Below are positions 14,094-22,509 of a DNA stretch of 64,000 bases, piece after piece (the stretch's first letter is position 1; each line of letters starts with the position of its first letter). The stretch lies in assembly GCF_003797775.2 (NCBI RefSeq), contig NZ_CP060725.1:3838001-3902000 (forward strand), in the 5' to 3' direction. Below the pieces are notes generated by a model. That model was given only the letters and a program-made list of their open reading frames with translations. It made no database searches and was not told where the DNA came from. Source of the stretch: Sphingopyxis sp. OPL5. Its GTDB lineage: Bacteria > Pseudomonadota > Alphaproteobacteria > Sphingomonadales > Sphingomonadaceae. The position numbers and the translations under genes were made by a program.

Positions 14094-16385
14094 ATGGCGA
14101 ACGGCGTTACGGTAACCGGCGAAGCGCAACCCGAAGGGCAGGGGGCCCGTTCGCGCATCTGGACCTTTGCCGCGCCCGAATATTACACGCTGGCCCTCAT
14201 CCTCAGCGTCGGCATCGCCACCTATGTCTTCGTTACCGGCGACGCGCAGAGCGAACGGTTGCTCACGCCGGGGCTGGTCGCCGTGATCATGGTCGTCAAC
14301 CTCGTTCCCGCGATGGCGCTGATCGTGCTCATCGGCAGCCGCGTGGCGCGCGCGCGCGCGATGCGCTCGATGGCGGGCGGTACCGGGCGTCTCCACGTCC
14401 GGCTCGTCGCGCTCTTTTCGCTGATCGCCGCGACGCCGACGATGCTCGTCGTGATCTTCGCCTCGCTGCTCTTCCAGTTCGGGGTCGATTTCTGGTTTTC
14501 CGACCGCTCGCGCGGCATGTTCGAAAATGCGGCTGGTCTCGCCGAGGGCTATTATCAGGAAAACCAGCGCGAGGTCGTCGCGAACACGATGAAGATGGCG
14601 GGCGATCTCGGCGATATCCTGGCCCGGTTTCCGATCGATGGTCCCGATTTTGCCGATTATTATCTGCAACAGGTCGTCGTCCGGAACCTCAATGAATCGG
14701 CGATCATCGAGATCGGTCCCGATGGCGTCGCGCGTACGGCGGCGATGATCGATCCCGATAATCGCGATGCCGAAGCGCGCATTTCGCCGTCGATCGTCGC
14801 GCGGCTCGACAATGGCGAGGATGTCATCGTCAGCCGCCAGTCCGACCGGATCGAAGCGGTCACCAAATTGCCGCGGCGATCGCGCGCCTATCTCTATGCG
14901 TCGCGCGATGCCAATGTTCTGGGCTTTCAGCAGTCGCAGCGCGCGAGCACCGTGCTCGCCGACTATAATGCCCTGTTCAAACGTTCGCAGCAGCTCCAGC
15001 TCCAGTTCAACGGCGCGCTCTATCTCGGCGCGCTGCTCCTGCTCGCGCTCGCCGTGATCGCGGCGATCGTCGTCGCCGACCGCATCGTCCGCCCGCTCGG
15101 CACGCTCGTCGGGGCGACGCGTACCGCCGCCGGCGGCGACCTGTCGGTGCGGGTGACGCCGACCGCACACGACGACGAGATTTCGGTCCTCGCCCATGCC
15201 TTCAACCGCATGACCGAACAGATTCAGGGTCAGACCGGCGCGCTGCTCAGCGCCAACGAGCAGATCGAGGCGCGCCGAAGCTTCATCGAAGCGGTGCTCA
15301 GCGGCGTCTCCTCGGCGGTCGTCTCGGTCGACGCCGGCCATCACATCCTGCTTGCCAACGCCGCCGCCGAGCGATTGATCGGGACCCCCGCCGACCAGCT
15401 CACCGGACGCCCGCTCGAACAGGTCGCGCCCGAACTCGCGCGCCTGATCACCGGCGACGAGCGCGAGGCGGTGGTCCAGCTCGCGCGCCGCGAGGGCGAG
15501 CCCGCGACGCTCGCCGCCAAGGCGGTCGCGCAGGGCGACGGCTTCGTCCTCAGCTTCGAGGATATCACCCAGCAATTGCTCGACCAGCGCCGCGCCGCCT
15601 GGTCCGACGTCGCGCGCCGCATCGCGCACGAGATCAAGAATCCGCTCACCCCGATCCAGCTCGCCGCCGAACGCCTCCAGCGCCGCTTCGGCGACAAGGT
15701 CGAGGGCGACCAGGCGACCTTCCGCAAGCTCACCGACACCGTGATCCGCCAGGTCCACGACATGCGGCGCATGGTCGACGAATTCTCCAGCTTCGCGCGC
15801 ATGCCCAAGCCGACCTTCGGGGTCGAGGATATCCGCGACATATTGAAACAGGCGGTGTTCCTGTTCGAGGTCGCCAAGCCCGACATCGCCTTCAGCGTCA
15901 CCGTCCCGAACGATATCGAGCCCTTGGTGTGCGACCGCCGCTTGCTGTCCCAAGCGCTGACCAATATCGTCAAGAACGCGGTTGAAGCCATTGAAGAAAA
16001 TGTAAAAAATCCCGAAACTTCACCGATCGGCCACATTCGTGCGATCCTCGATATGGGCAATGATCGTGAAGTTGTGATCCGCATCGCCGACGACGGCATC
16101 GGCCTCCCCGAAGCCCGCGACACGATCGCCGAACCCTATATGACGACGCGCCAGGGCGGCACCGGACTCGGCCTCGCGATCGTCAAGAAAATTGTCGAGC
16201 AGCATTATGGCGAACTCGATTTTTCCGACAATCCGGCAGGAAAGGGGACATGCGTGACGCTCACGCTTCATCCCGACCGCCTCCGCCCGCTCGCCGGGCG
16301 CGGCGCCGATACGACAACAGGGCAGGCCGAATCGGTCCCGGGCCGTTCCCGGAACCGACAGGATAGAGAAGATCATGGCGCTTGA
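14094..16385 (+). CDS. ntrY: Nitrogen-regulation sensor histidine kinase NtrY
   Basis: I prefer the ATG reading MANGVTVTGE, with GAGG six bases upstream (763 aa). It has three transmembrane helices near residues 28-120, a periplasmic or extracytoplasmic sensor region, another membrane helix at about 300-330, HAMP, PAS, a HisKA domain with RRIAHEIKNPLTP (H512), and a HATPase domain with N box IVKNAVEA and G boxes DDGIGLP and GGTGLGLAI. NtrY with NtrX responds to nitrogen or redox state in alphaproteobacteria. Its end overlaps ntrX by 11 bases, so the pair is co-translated. No ntrB/ntrC pair is seen in front of it, unlike the ntrBC-ntrYX order of many rhizobia. Confidence 0.93.
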   Translation: MANGVTVTGEAQPEGQGARSRIWTFAAPEYYTLALILSVGIATYVFVTGDAQSERLLTPGLVAVIMVVNLVPAMALIVLIGSRVARARAMRSMAGGTGRLHVRLVALFSLIAATPTMLVVIFASLLFQFGVDFWFSDRSRGMFENAAGLAEGYYQENQREVVANTMKMAGDLGDILARFPIDGPDFADYYLQQVVVRNLNESAIIEIGPDGVARTAAMIDPDNRDAEARISPSIVARLDNGEDVIVSRQSDRIEAVTKLPRRSRAYLYASRDANVLGFQQSQRASTVLADYNALFKRSQQLQLQFNGALYLGALLLLALAVIAAIVVADRIVRPLGTLVGATRTAAGGDLSVRVTPTAHDDEISVLAHAFNRMTEQIQGQTGALLSANEQIEARRSFIEAVLSGVSSAVVSVDAGHHILLANAAAERLIGTPADQLTGRPLEQVAPELARLITGDEREAVVQLARREGEPATLAAKAVAQGDGFVLSFEDITQQLLDQRRAAWSDVARRIAHEIKNPLTPIQLAAERLQRRFGDKVEGDQATFRKLTDTVIRQVHDMRRMVDEFSSFARMPKPTFGVEDIRDILKQAVFLFEVAKPDIAFSVTVPNDIEPLVCDRRLLSQALTNIVKNAVEAIEENVKNPETSPIGHIRAILDMGNDREVVIRIADDGIGLPEARDTIAEPYMTTRQGGTGLGLAIVKKIVEQHYGELDFSDNPAGKGTCVTLTLHPDRLRPLAGRGADTTTGQAESVPGRSRNRQDREDHGA

Positions 16386-17754
16386 TATTTTGATCGTCGA
16401 CGACGAGCGCGACATCTGCGACCTCGTCGCCGGCGTCATGGAAGACGAAGGATATGAGGCGCGTACCGCGTCCGACAGCGACGCCGCGCTCGAGGCGATC
16501 CGCCAACGGCGCCCGTCGCTCGCGCTGATCGACGTGTGGCTGCAGGGTTCTCGGCTCGACGGGCTTGGACTGGTCGAGGCGATCAAGGCGTTTGACCCGA
16601 CGCTGCCGATCATCGTCATTTCGGGCCATGGCGGGCTCGACACCGCCGTCGCTGCGATCCGCCGCGGCGCCTTCGACTTCATCGAAAAGCCGTTCGAGGC
16701 CGAGCGCCTGCTCCACCTCGTTGCGCGCGCGACCGAAAACGAGCGGCTGAAGTTCGAATATGAGCGGCTGCGCGAACGTGCCGGTCCCGCCGACGAACTC
16801 ACCGGCACCAGCGCCGCGATCAACAATGTCCGTGCGACGCTGAAACGCGTCGCCGGCACCGGCAGCCGCGTGCTGATCACCGGCGCGGCGGGCGTGGGCA
16901 AGGAGGTCGCAGCGCGCGTCCTCCACGGCTGGAGCGGCCGCCACACCGCGCCGTTCCGCGTCATTTCGTCGGCGCGCATGGACCCCGAAACGGTCGAGGC
17001 CGAGCTGTTCGGGTCCGAAAGCGACGACGGCGCGATCCGCGTCGGCCTGCTCGAACAGGCGCATGGCGGTACCGTCTTCCTCGACGAGGTCGCCGACATG
17101 CCGTTGACCACGCAGGGCAAGATATTGCGCGTGCTGACCGATCAGAGCTTCACCCGCGTTGGCGGGCGGACGATGATCCGCGTCGATGTCCGGATCATTT
17201 CGGGATCGGCGCGCGACCTGATGACCGAAATCGCCGAGGGGCGTTTCCGCGAGGATCTCTATTACCGGCTCAACGTCGTGCCGGTGCACATCCCGTCGTT
17301 GCGCGAGCGGCGCGATGACATCGCAGCCCTGTGCGAGCATTTTGTCGGTCGCTACGCTGCCGATCGCCGTGCGCCGCCGGCGGAAATCAGCACCGAAGCG
17401 ATGGCGGCGCTCCAGGCGCACGACTGGCCCGGCAACGTTCGCGAACTTCGCAACGTCATCGAGCGCGTGATGATCCTCGCGCCGAGCGATCGGCTCGGGC
17501 GGATCGACGCCGACATGTTGCCTGCCGAACTGGTGCGCGGCGGCACCGACATATTGCCTAACGCCGAATCGATCACCGCAATCCCGCTCAAGGAAGCGCG
17601 AGAGAATTTCGAGCGCGAATATCTGCGGATCCAGATCAATCGTTTCTCGGGCAATATTTCGCGCACCGCGACCTTCATCGGCATGGAACGGTCGGCATTG
17701 CACCGGAAGCTGAAGCTTTTGGGTTTGACCGACAATTCGGACGGCGAAGCCTGA
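16375..17754 (+). CDS. ntrX: Response regulator NtrX (AAA+ sigma-54-type)
   Basis: A 459-aa response regulator. The receiver has DD at 9-10, phospho-acceptor D53 in LIDVWLQ and K in FIEKPF. The AAA+ domain has Walker A GAAGVGKE (170-177) and Walker [10 protein letters not shown] (231-239). A Fis-type helix-turn-helix closes the protein ([19 protein letters not shown]). The loop that normally carries GAFTGA, needed to contact sigma-54, is replaced here by [11 protein letters not shown]. NtrX proteins of this lineage are known for lacking it, so it may act on sigma-70 promoters. It receives phosphate from NtrY. Confidence 0.93.
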   Translation: MALDILIVDDERDICDLVAGVMEDEGYEARTASDSDAALEAIRQRRPSLALIDVWLQGSRLDGLGLVEAIKAFDPTLPIIVISGHGGLDTAVAAIRRGAFDFIEKPFEAERLLHLVARATENERLKFEYERLRERAGPADELTGTSAAINNVRATLKRVAGTGSRVLITGAAGVGKEVAARVLHGWSGRHTAPFRVISSARMDPETVEAELFGSESDDGAIRVGLLEQAHGGTVFLDEVADMPLTTQGKILRVLTDQSFTRVGGRTMIRVDVRIISGSARDLMTEIAEGRFREDLYYRLNVVPVHIPSLRERRDDIAALCEHFVGRYAADRRAPPAEISTEAMAALQAHDWPGNVRELRNVIERVMILAPSDRLGRIDADMLPAELVRGGTDILPNAESITAIPLKEARENFEREYLRIQINRFSGNISRTATFIGMERSALHRKLKLLGLTDNSDGEA

Positions 17755-17876
17755 AAGCCATCGGCTTTGCGCTAGACCTGCGCGACGCTTTGCCGCATAT
17801 TGGGCACGCCGCGACGAAAGCGGCGGTCCAGTCAGGGCCATCAAGCGGTTTTACCCGCCAAGAACAGGAGGCCAAT

Positions 17877-18368
17877 GTGTCCGATAAAAACCAGAATCTC
17901 CAGGATCTCTTCCTCAACGCTCTCCGCCGCAGCAAGACACCGGTGACGATGTTCCTCGTCAAGGGTGTCAAATTGCAGGGCATCATCACCTGGTTCGACA
18001 ATTTTTCGTTGCTTCTGCGCCGCGATGGCCAGTCGCAGCTCGTCTACAAGCATGCGATTTCGACCGTCATGCCTTCGCATGACTTCGACCTGTCGCTGCT
18101 CGGCGACAATCTGCGTGACGCGCCCGCCAGCAAGGGCAAGGCATTGCAGGATGTGTTCCTGAACGCGGTACGCAAATCCGACGAATCGGTGACGATGTTC
18201 CTCGTCAACGGCGTGATGCTGCAGGGCGATATCGTCGCGTTCGATCTGTTCTGCATGCTGCTCGAACGTGAGCGGCAGGTGCAGTTGGTCTACAAGCACG
18301 CGATTTCGACAGTGCAGCCCAACGGGCCGATCAATCTGACCGACAGCGAGCCCGAAGGCGACGCCTGA
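17877..18368 (+). CDS. hfq: Tandem double-domain Hfq RNA chaperone
   Basis: Start is the GTG seven bases after AGGAGG, giving 163 aa. Two complete Hfq Sm domains sit in one chain: residues 7-66 ([20 protein letters not shown]) and 89-147 ([20 protein letters not shown]). Each has the Sm2 signature YKHAIST (57-63 and 139-145). A linker of about 20 residues joins them and a short acidic tail ends the protein. Hfq is a hexameric ring that pairs small RNAs with mRNAs; a tandem protein would build the ring from three chains. Such duplicated Hfq is, to my knowledge, a sphingomonad trait. It lies between ntrX and hflX, the usual order. Confidence 0.93.
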   Translation: MSDKNQNLQDLFLNALRRSKTPVTMFLVKGVKLQGIITWFDNFSLLLRRDGQSQLVYKHAISTVMPSHDFDLSLLGDNLRDAPASKGKALQDVFLNAVRKSDESVTMFLVNGVMLQGDIVAFDLFCMLLERERQVQLVYKHAISTVQPNGPINLTDSEPEGDA

Positions 18369-18376
18369 TCGATCCG

Positions 18377-19723
18377 ATGTCCGACAATGACGACGAGGTG
18401 ACGCGCGGCGCCACGGCGGTGCTGATCGTGCCCGAATGGCACGCCCAGCGGCTGTCGCGCGACGTCGACGCTCGCGCCGAAGAAGCGAAGGGGCTGGCGC
18501 TCGCGATCGGGCTGGAGGTCGTGGCGGTGTTTCCGCTTCGGCTGCGGCAGACGCGGGCGGCGACGTTGATCGGGGTGGGGCAGATCGATGCGATCAAGGC
18601 GGAAGTTGGCGAAGGTGCCGCGCAGCTTGTGATTGTCGATGCGTCGCTGACGGCGATCCAGCAGCGCAATCTGGAGACCGCGTTCGGAACCAAAGTCATT
18701 GATCGGACGGGATTAATCCTCGAAATTTTCGGCGAGCGCGCGGCGACGGCCGAGGGGCGGCTGCAGGTCGAACTGGCGCATCTCGACTATCAGGCGGGGC
18801 GGTTGGTGCGCAGCTGGACCCACCTCGAGCGCCAGCGCGGCGGCTTCGGCTTCCTCGGCGGCCCCGGCGAAACCCAGATCGAGGCCGACCGCCGGATGAT
18901 CCGCAACCGCATGGCGCGTATCCGCCGCAGCCTGGAGGATGCCAAGCGGACGCGGCAGTTGCAGCGCGCCAAGCGCCAGCGCGCGCCCTGGCCGGTGGTC
19001 GCGCTCGTCGGCTATACCAATGCCGGAAAATCGACGTTTTTCAATCGCTTGACGGGAAGTGACGTCATGGCGGAAGATATGCTGTTCGCGACGCTCGACC
19101 CGACGATGCGCGAAATTCGGCTGCCCGGCATTGACAAGGCGATCTTGTCCGACACCGTCGGTTTCGTGTCCGACCTGCCAACCGAATTGGTCGCGGCGTT
19201 TCGCGCGACGCTGGAGGAAGTGACGACCGCCGACCTGATCGTCCATGTCCGCGACATCGCGCATCCCGACAGCGAGGCGCAATATGCCGATGTTGTTGCC
19301 ATCCTCAATTCGCTGGGCGTCAACGGCCCGCAGGACGGCGGGGAAGGGGGCGCCGATGCGCCCGCGGTCATTCCGCAGATCGAGATATGGAACAAGATCG
19401 ACACCGCCGATTCCGATGAGCGAGCGGCGATCGAAGAGATGGCGGCGCGGCGGAGTGACGTCGCGGTCATCTCGGCGGTCAGCGGCGAGGGCGTCGAAGC
19501 GGCCCGGACGCTCATGGCGTCGCAATTGACCGCGCTGCACAGGGTCGAACGCATTTTCCTCGGCTACGACCATGGCGAAGCGGCGGCGTGGCTTCACGCG
19601 CGCGGCGAAGTGCTGGGCGACGAGCCGCAGGACGACGGTCATGTGTTGACGGTACGGCTCGATCCCGCCGACAAGGCGCGGTTCGAACGGCTGTGGCCGG
19701 CTAGGACCGCTCCGACGCCTTGA
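18377..19723 (+). CDS. hflX: Ribosome-associated GTPase HflX
   Basis: A 448-aa protein has the HflX N-terminal domain with the hallmark FGFLGGPGETQIE (about 157-169). A GTPase domain follows: G1 GYTNAGKST (212-220), G3 DTVGF, G4 NKID and a G5-like SAVSGEG. HflX rescues stalled ribosomes by splitting 70S under stress. Its ATG lies 8 bases after the hfq stop, so the two form an operon. Its end overlaps the convergent mazG by 23 bases. Confidence 0.95.
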   Translation: MSDNDDEVTRGATAVLIVPEWHAQRLSRDVDARAEEAKGLALAIGLEVVAVFPLRLRQTRAATLIGVGQIDAIKAEVGEGAAQLVIVDASLTAIQQRNLETAFGTKVIDRTGLILEIFGERAATAEGRLQVELAHLDYQAGRLVRSWTHLERQRGGFGFLGGPGETQIEADRRMIRNRMARIRRSLEDAKRTRQLQRAKRQRAPWPVVALVGYTNAGKSTFFNRLTGSDVMAEDMLFATLDPTMREIRLPGIDKAILSDTVGFVSDLPTELVAAFRATLEEVTTADLIVHVRDIAHPDSEAQYADVVAILNSLGVNGPQDGGEGGADAPAVIPQIEIWNKIDTADSDERAAIEEMAARRSDVAVISAVSGEGVEAARTLMASQLTALHRVERIFLGYDHGEAAAWLHARGEVLGDEPQDDGHVLTVRLDPADKARFERLWPARTAPTP

Positions 19724-20483
19724 CCGCCTGCCAATGCGCTTCCTGCGCGTCGAGCGACAGGCCGGCCAGCGTTCCACCCGCGCGGTCTTCCATGGCGGCA
19801 AAGCGTCTTGCGAACTTCATGTTGGCGTCACGCAGCGCACTCTCGGCATCGACTCCGAGCTTACTGGCATAGTTGACGACCGCGAAGAGCAGGTCGCCGA
19901 CCTCTTCATGGCGTTCCTGTTCGTTGGTCGCCGCGGCCACTTCGGCAAGTTCCTCGGCGATCTTGTCGCGCGGGCCATCGGCATCGGGCCAGTCGAACCC
20001 GACGCGCGCGGCGCGCGACTGGAGCTTTTCGGCGCGGAGCAACGCCGGCAGCGACAGCGCAACGCCGTCGAGCGCACCCTTGGGACCGTCGGCGGCGCGT
20101 TCGTTCGCCTTGATCTGCTCCCATTGCAGCCGCACGTCGGACGTCGTGACGTCACCGAAGATATGCGGATGGCGGCGTTCCATTTTGTCGGAGATCGCGG
20201 TCGCGACATCGTCGAAGGTGAACAGGCCATCGTCGGCCGCGATCTGGCTGTGAAAGACGACCTGGAGCAGCAGGTCGCCAAGCTCGTCGCAGATGGCCAC
20301 AGGATCGCCGCCGGCGATCGCGTCGGCGACCTCATAGGCTTCCTCGATCGTATAGGGCGCGATGGTCGAGAAGTCCTGCGCCAGATCCCATTCGCAGCCG
20401 CCGTCGGGGTCGCGCAAGCGGGCCATGACGCCAAGCAGGCGGGCCATGGGGGATGCGGGGGATTCGGTCGTGCCTTGGGACAT
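19701..20483 (-). CDS. mazG: Nucleoside triphosphate pyrophosphohydrolase MazG
   Basis: A 260-aa two-domain MazG protein. The first domain has GGCEWDLAQDF, YTIEEAYEVADAI and the metal-binding DELGDLLLQVVFH; the second has EELAEVAAATN and HEEVGDLLFAVVNYA. The paired EExxE and ExxD helices bind Mg2+. MazG hydrolyses (d)NTPs, including damaged ones, to monophosphates. It faces hflX tail to tail, with overlapping ends, and is the last gene of the long minus-strand run. Confidence 0.93.
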   Translation of the reverse strand: MSQGTTESPASPMARLLGVMARLRDPDGGCEWDLAQDFSTIAPYTIEEAYEVADAIAGGDPVAICDELGDLLLQVVFHSQIAADDGLFTFDDVATAISDKMERRHPHIFGDVTTSDVRLQWEQIKANERAADGPKGALDGVALSLPALLRAEKLQSRAARVGFDWPDADGPRDKIAEELAEVAAATNEQERHEEVGDLLFAVVNYASKLGVDAESALRDANMKFARRFAAMEDRAGGTLAGLSLDAQEAHWQAVKASERS

Positions 20484-20553
20484 CAGTTTATCCGATAATA
20501 TATATTATGTTAAATCTGTGGAGAAGTAGAAGGCGACTGCTTTCCCAATCGTT

Positions 20554-20636
20554 CGTCATTGTGGGCGAAGCGAAGCAATCCAGAGCGATTCATGCCCGCT
20601 CTAGATTGCCGCGTCGCTTCGCTCCTCGCAATGACG
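20554..20636. repeat. REP-like palindromic element A
   Basis: The arms CGTCATTG and CAATGACG enclose GCGAAGCGAAGCAATC and a matching TTGCCGCGTCGCTTCGCTC arm around an A/T-rich centre. This is the widespread bacterial CGTCATTGCGAGCG-type intergenic palindrome. It lies between mazG and the small membrane-protein gene, and has a second copy at 22411-22493. It probably folds into a hairpin at transcript ends. Confidence 0.75.
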
Positions 20637-20652
20637 AGGCCCTAAGCATAAG

Positions 20653-20826
20653 TCACGTCACGACCTGCCAAGTTCGGATCACGAGGAAAATCAGGCCGAA
20701 GATCGCGATCCAGGCCAGTGCCATCTTGATCCAGTCCTTCATCGGCAATTGGCGCGCGACGAGTGCGCTGACTACCAGCGCCAGCGAACCGATGCCCCAG
20801 ATCAGATTGACGCCCATGTCGTTCAC
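20653..20826 (-). CDS. Small two-helix membrane protein
   Basis: It starts at a GTG that overlaps the hydrolase stop (GTGA), giving 57 aa, or at the ATG at 20817, giving 54 aa. The product has two hydrophobic helices (LIWGIGSLALVVSALVA and MALAWIAIFGLIFLVI) joined by a short basic loop, RQLPMKDWIK. No family is recognisable. Overlap with the upstream hydrolase gene suggests co-translation, and the reading frame is well used between two real genes, so I consider it real. Confidence 0.6.
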   Translation of the reverse strand: MNDMGVNLIWGIGSLALVVSALVARQLPMKDWIKMALAWIAIFGLIFLVIRTWQVVT

Positions 20827-21587
20827 AGCTGCACCTCCAGCCCGTCATAGCCCGGCTCGACGCCCGGCGGCAGTTCGCCGGCAAGGTCGTCGTAATCCAT
20901 CGTATTGTCCATATGGGTGATGATCGCGCGCGGATTTCCTACCTTTTCCAGCGCCGCGAGCGACATGGCCAGATGCGGATGCGTCGGGTGCGGATAGCGG
21001 CGCAGCGCGTCGATCACGAACAGATCGACACCCTGGAAAAAATCGACCATTTCGTCGGTAAATTTCGAGAAATCAGTCGCATAGCCGATCTTGTGGACAC
21101 CATCGCTGAAGATGAGTCCGCTGGCCTTGATCGGGCCGTGCGGCATTTCGATCGCCGACACCTCAAGGGGGCCGATCGATTGATGGTCGAGCAGGTCGAT
21201 CGGATCGACCAACGCCGGATAGCCGGCGTTCCCCGCAAAGGCGTAGGTAAAGCGCCATTTGAGCGTGTCGAGCACATGGTTGCGGGCGTAAGCCGGCACC
21301 TGCGAGCCGCGCAGATGCATGATCTGACGCAGGTCGTCGAGGCCATGGCAGTGGTCGGCGTGCTCGTGGGTCCAGATGATGCCGTCGACCGCCCCCACCT
21401 CGGCATCGAGCAGTTGCAGCCGCATGTCGGGGCTGGTGTCGACGAGCAGACGGAAACCGCCCAAGGAGATCAGGATCGACGAGCGACTGCGCAGGTTGCG
21501 CGGGTTGTCGGGATCGCACTGCCCCCAATCATTGCCGATCCGCGGCACCCCCGACGAGGTACCGCAACCCAGGATGCGAACTTTCAT
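20823..21587 (-). CDS. PhnP-like metallo-beta-lactamase-fold phosphodiesterase
   Basis: A 254-aa MBL-fold protein. MKVRILGCGTSSGVPRIGND at the N-terminus and WTHEHADHCHGLDDL (about 72-86) are typical of the PhnP/phosphoribosyl cyclic phosphodiesterase-like group. Later metal-binding residues appear in GYATDFSKF and ITHMDNTMD. The exact substrate is unknown, since this group often sits beside tatD in alphaproteobacteria with no phosphonate genes near, as here. It follows tatD by 27 bases in the same operon. Confidence 0.88.
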   Translation of the reverse strand: MKVRILGCGTSSGVPRIGNDWGQCDPDNPRNLRSRSSILISLGGFRLLVDTSPDMRLQLLDAEVGAVDGIIWTHEHADHCHGLDDLRQIMHLRGSQVPAYARNHVLDTLKWRFTYAFAGNAGYPALVDPIDLLDHQSIGPLEVSAIEMPHGPIKASGLIFSDGVHKIGYATDFSKFTDEMVDFFQGVDLFVIDALRRYPHPTHPHLAMSLAALEKVGNPRAIITHMDNTMDYDDLAGELPPGVEPGYDGLEVQL

Positions 21588-21614
21588 AGTGCGACCTTCA
21601 TGCCAGACGTGACG

Positions 21615-22394
21615 TCATGGCGCCGCCTTGTTGAACAAATGGTAGAAATTGGCGCTTGTTGCGGCGCCCAGGACCGCCCTGTCCTCGCCGCGCAGATCGG
21701 CGAGATAGGCGAGGGTGTCGGCGACGAAGGCCGGTTCGCCGGTCTTGCCGCGGTGCGGGACGGGGGCAAGGAAGGGGGAATCGGTTTCGATCAGCAGCCG
21801 GTCCTGTGGCAGCCACCGCGCGGTCGTCTGAAGATCGGCGGCGTTCTTGAAGGTCACGATGCCCGAGATCGAGATATAGAGGCCGAGCGCCAGGGCCTGC
21901 CTTGCAAAATCGTCGCTGGCGGTGAAACAGTGGATCACGCCGGGGAATGTCGTCCTGCCCATCTCCTCGCCGAGCAGCGCGAGCGTATCTTCCTCGGCAT
22001 CGCGGGTGTGGACGATGATCGGCAGGCCGGTCGCCTGCGACGCGTGGATGTGGCGGCGGAAACTGTCCTGCTGCCGCTGCCGGTCGCTCTTGTCGTAATA
22101 ATAATCGAGCCCGGTTTCGCCGATGCCGATGACGCGCGGGTGCGCGGCGCGCTCGACGAGCTTCGCGGTGTCGACGTCGGGATGATGGTCGGCGTCGTGC
22201 GGATGGATGCCGACGCTGGCCCAGACATCGTCGTTCGCCTCGGCAGCGGCGAGCACATCGTCCCATTCGCTTTCACGCGTCGCGATGTTGAGCATCGCGG
22301 TGACGCCGCGGTTGCGGGCGCGCGCCAGCACCTCGTCCTGCTGTTCGGCAAGCCCCTTGTAGTTGAGGTGGCAGTGCGAATCGACGAGCATCAA
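21615..22394 (-). CDS. tatD: TatD-family DNase
   Basis: A 259-aa TIM-barrel hydrolase (ATG at 22394, alternative at 22391). Metal ligands are DSHCH (H8, H10), GIGETGLDYYY (Glu), PIIVHTRDAEED (His), VIHCFT (His) and LIETDSPFLAP (Asp). TatD proteins are Mg2+-dependent 3'-5' DNases that act in DNA repair and degradation. It lies downstream of metG, as in most bacteria, separated by a REP-like palindrome. Confidence 0.92.
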   Translation of the reverse strand: MMLVDSHCHLNYKGLAEQQDEVLARARNRGVTAMLNIATRESEWDDVLAAAEANDDVWASVGIHPHDADHHPDVDTAKLVERAAHPRVIGIGETGLDYYYDKSDRQRQQDSFRRHIHASQATGLPIIVHTRDAEEDTLALLGEEMGRTTFPGVIHCFTASDDFARQALALGLYISISGIVTFKNAADLQTTARWLPQDRLLIETDSPFLAPVPHRGKTGEPAFVADTLAYLADLRGEDRAVLGAATSANFYHLFNKAAP

Positions 22395-22410
22395 AGGACC
22401 TTCAACGGCT

Positions 22411-22493
22411 CGTCATTGCGAGGAGCGTAGCGACGAAGCAATCCAGGGCAGTGCAAGGCCGCCCTGGATTGCTTCGCTTCGCTCGCAATGACG
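22411..22493. repeat. REP-like palindromic element B
   Basis: A more perfect copy of the element at 20554: CGTCATTGCGAGGAGCGTAG opens it, and the mirrored GCTTCGCTCGCAATGACG closes it, around GCAATCCAGG / CCTGGATTGC. It lies in the metG-tatD gap of the operon, so a hairpin would form in the polycistronic mRNA. It could stabilise the upstream message or reduce read-through. Confidence 0.78.
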
Positions 22494-22509
22494 AAGTTTA
22501 TGGGGGCGG

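Noticed and set aside
13914..15953. 679-aa minus-strand open frame
   Set aside because: It runs antisense to ntrY in a GC-rich frame and shows no family motifs.
16261..17844. 527-aa minus-strand open frame
   Set aside because: Antisense to ntrX, which has clear receiver and AAA+ motifs; the antisense frame has none.
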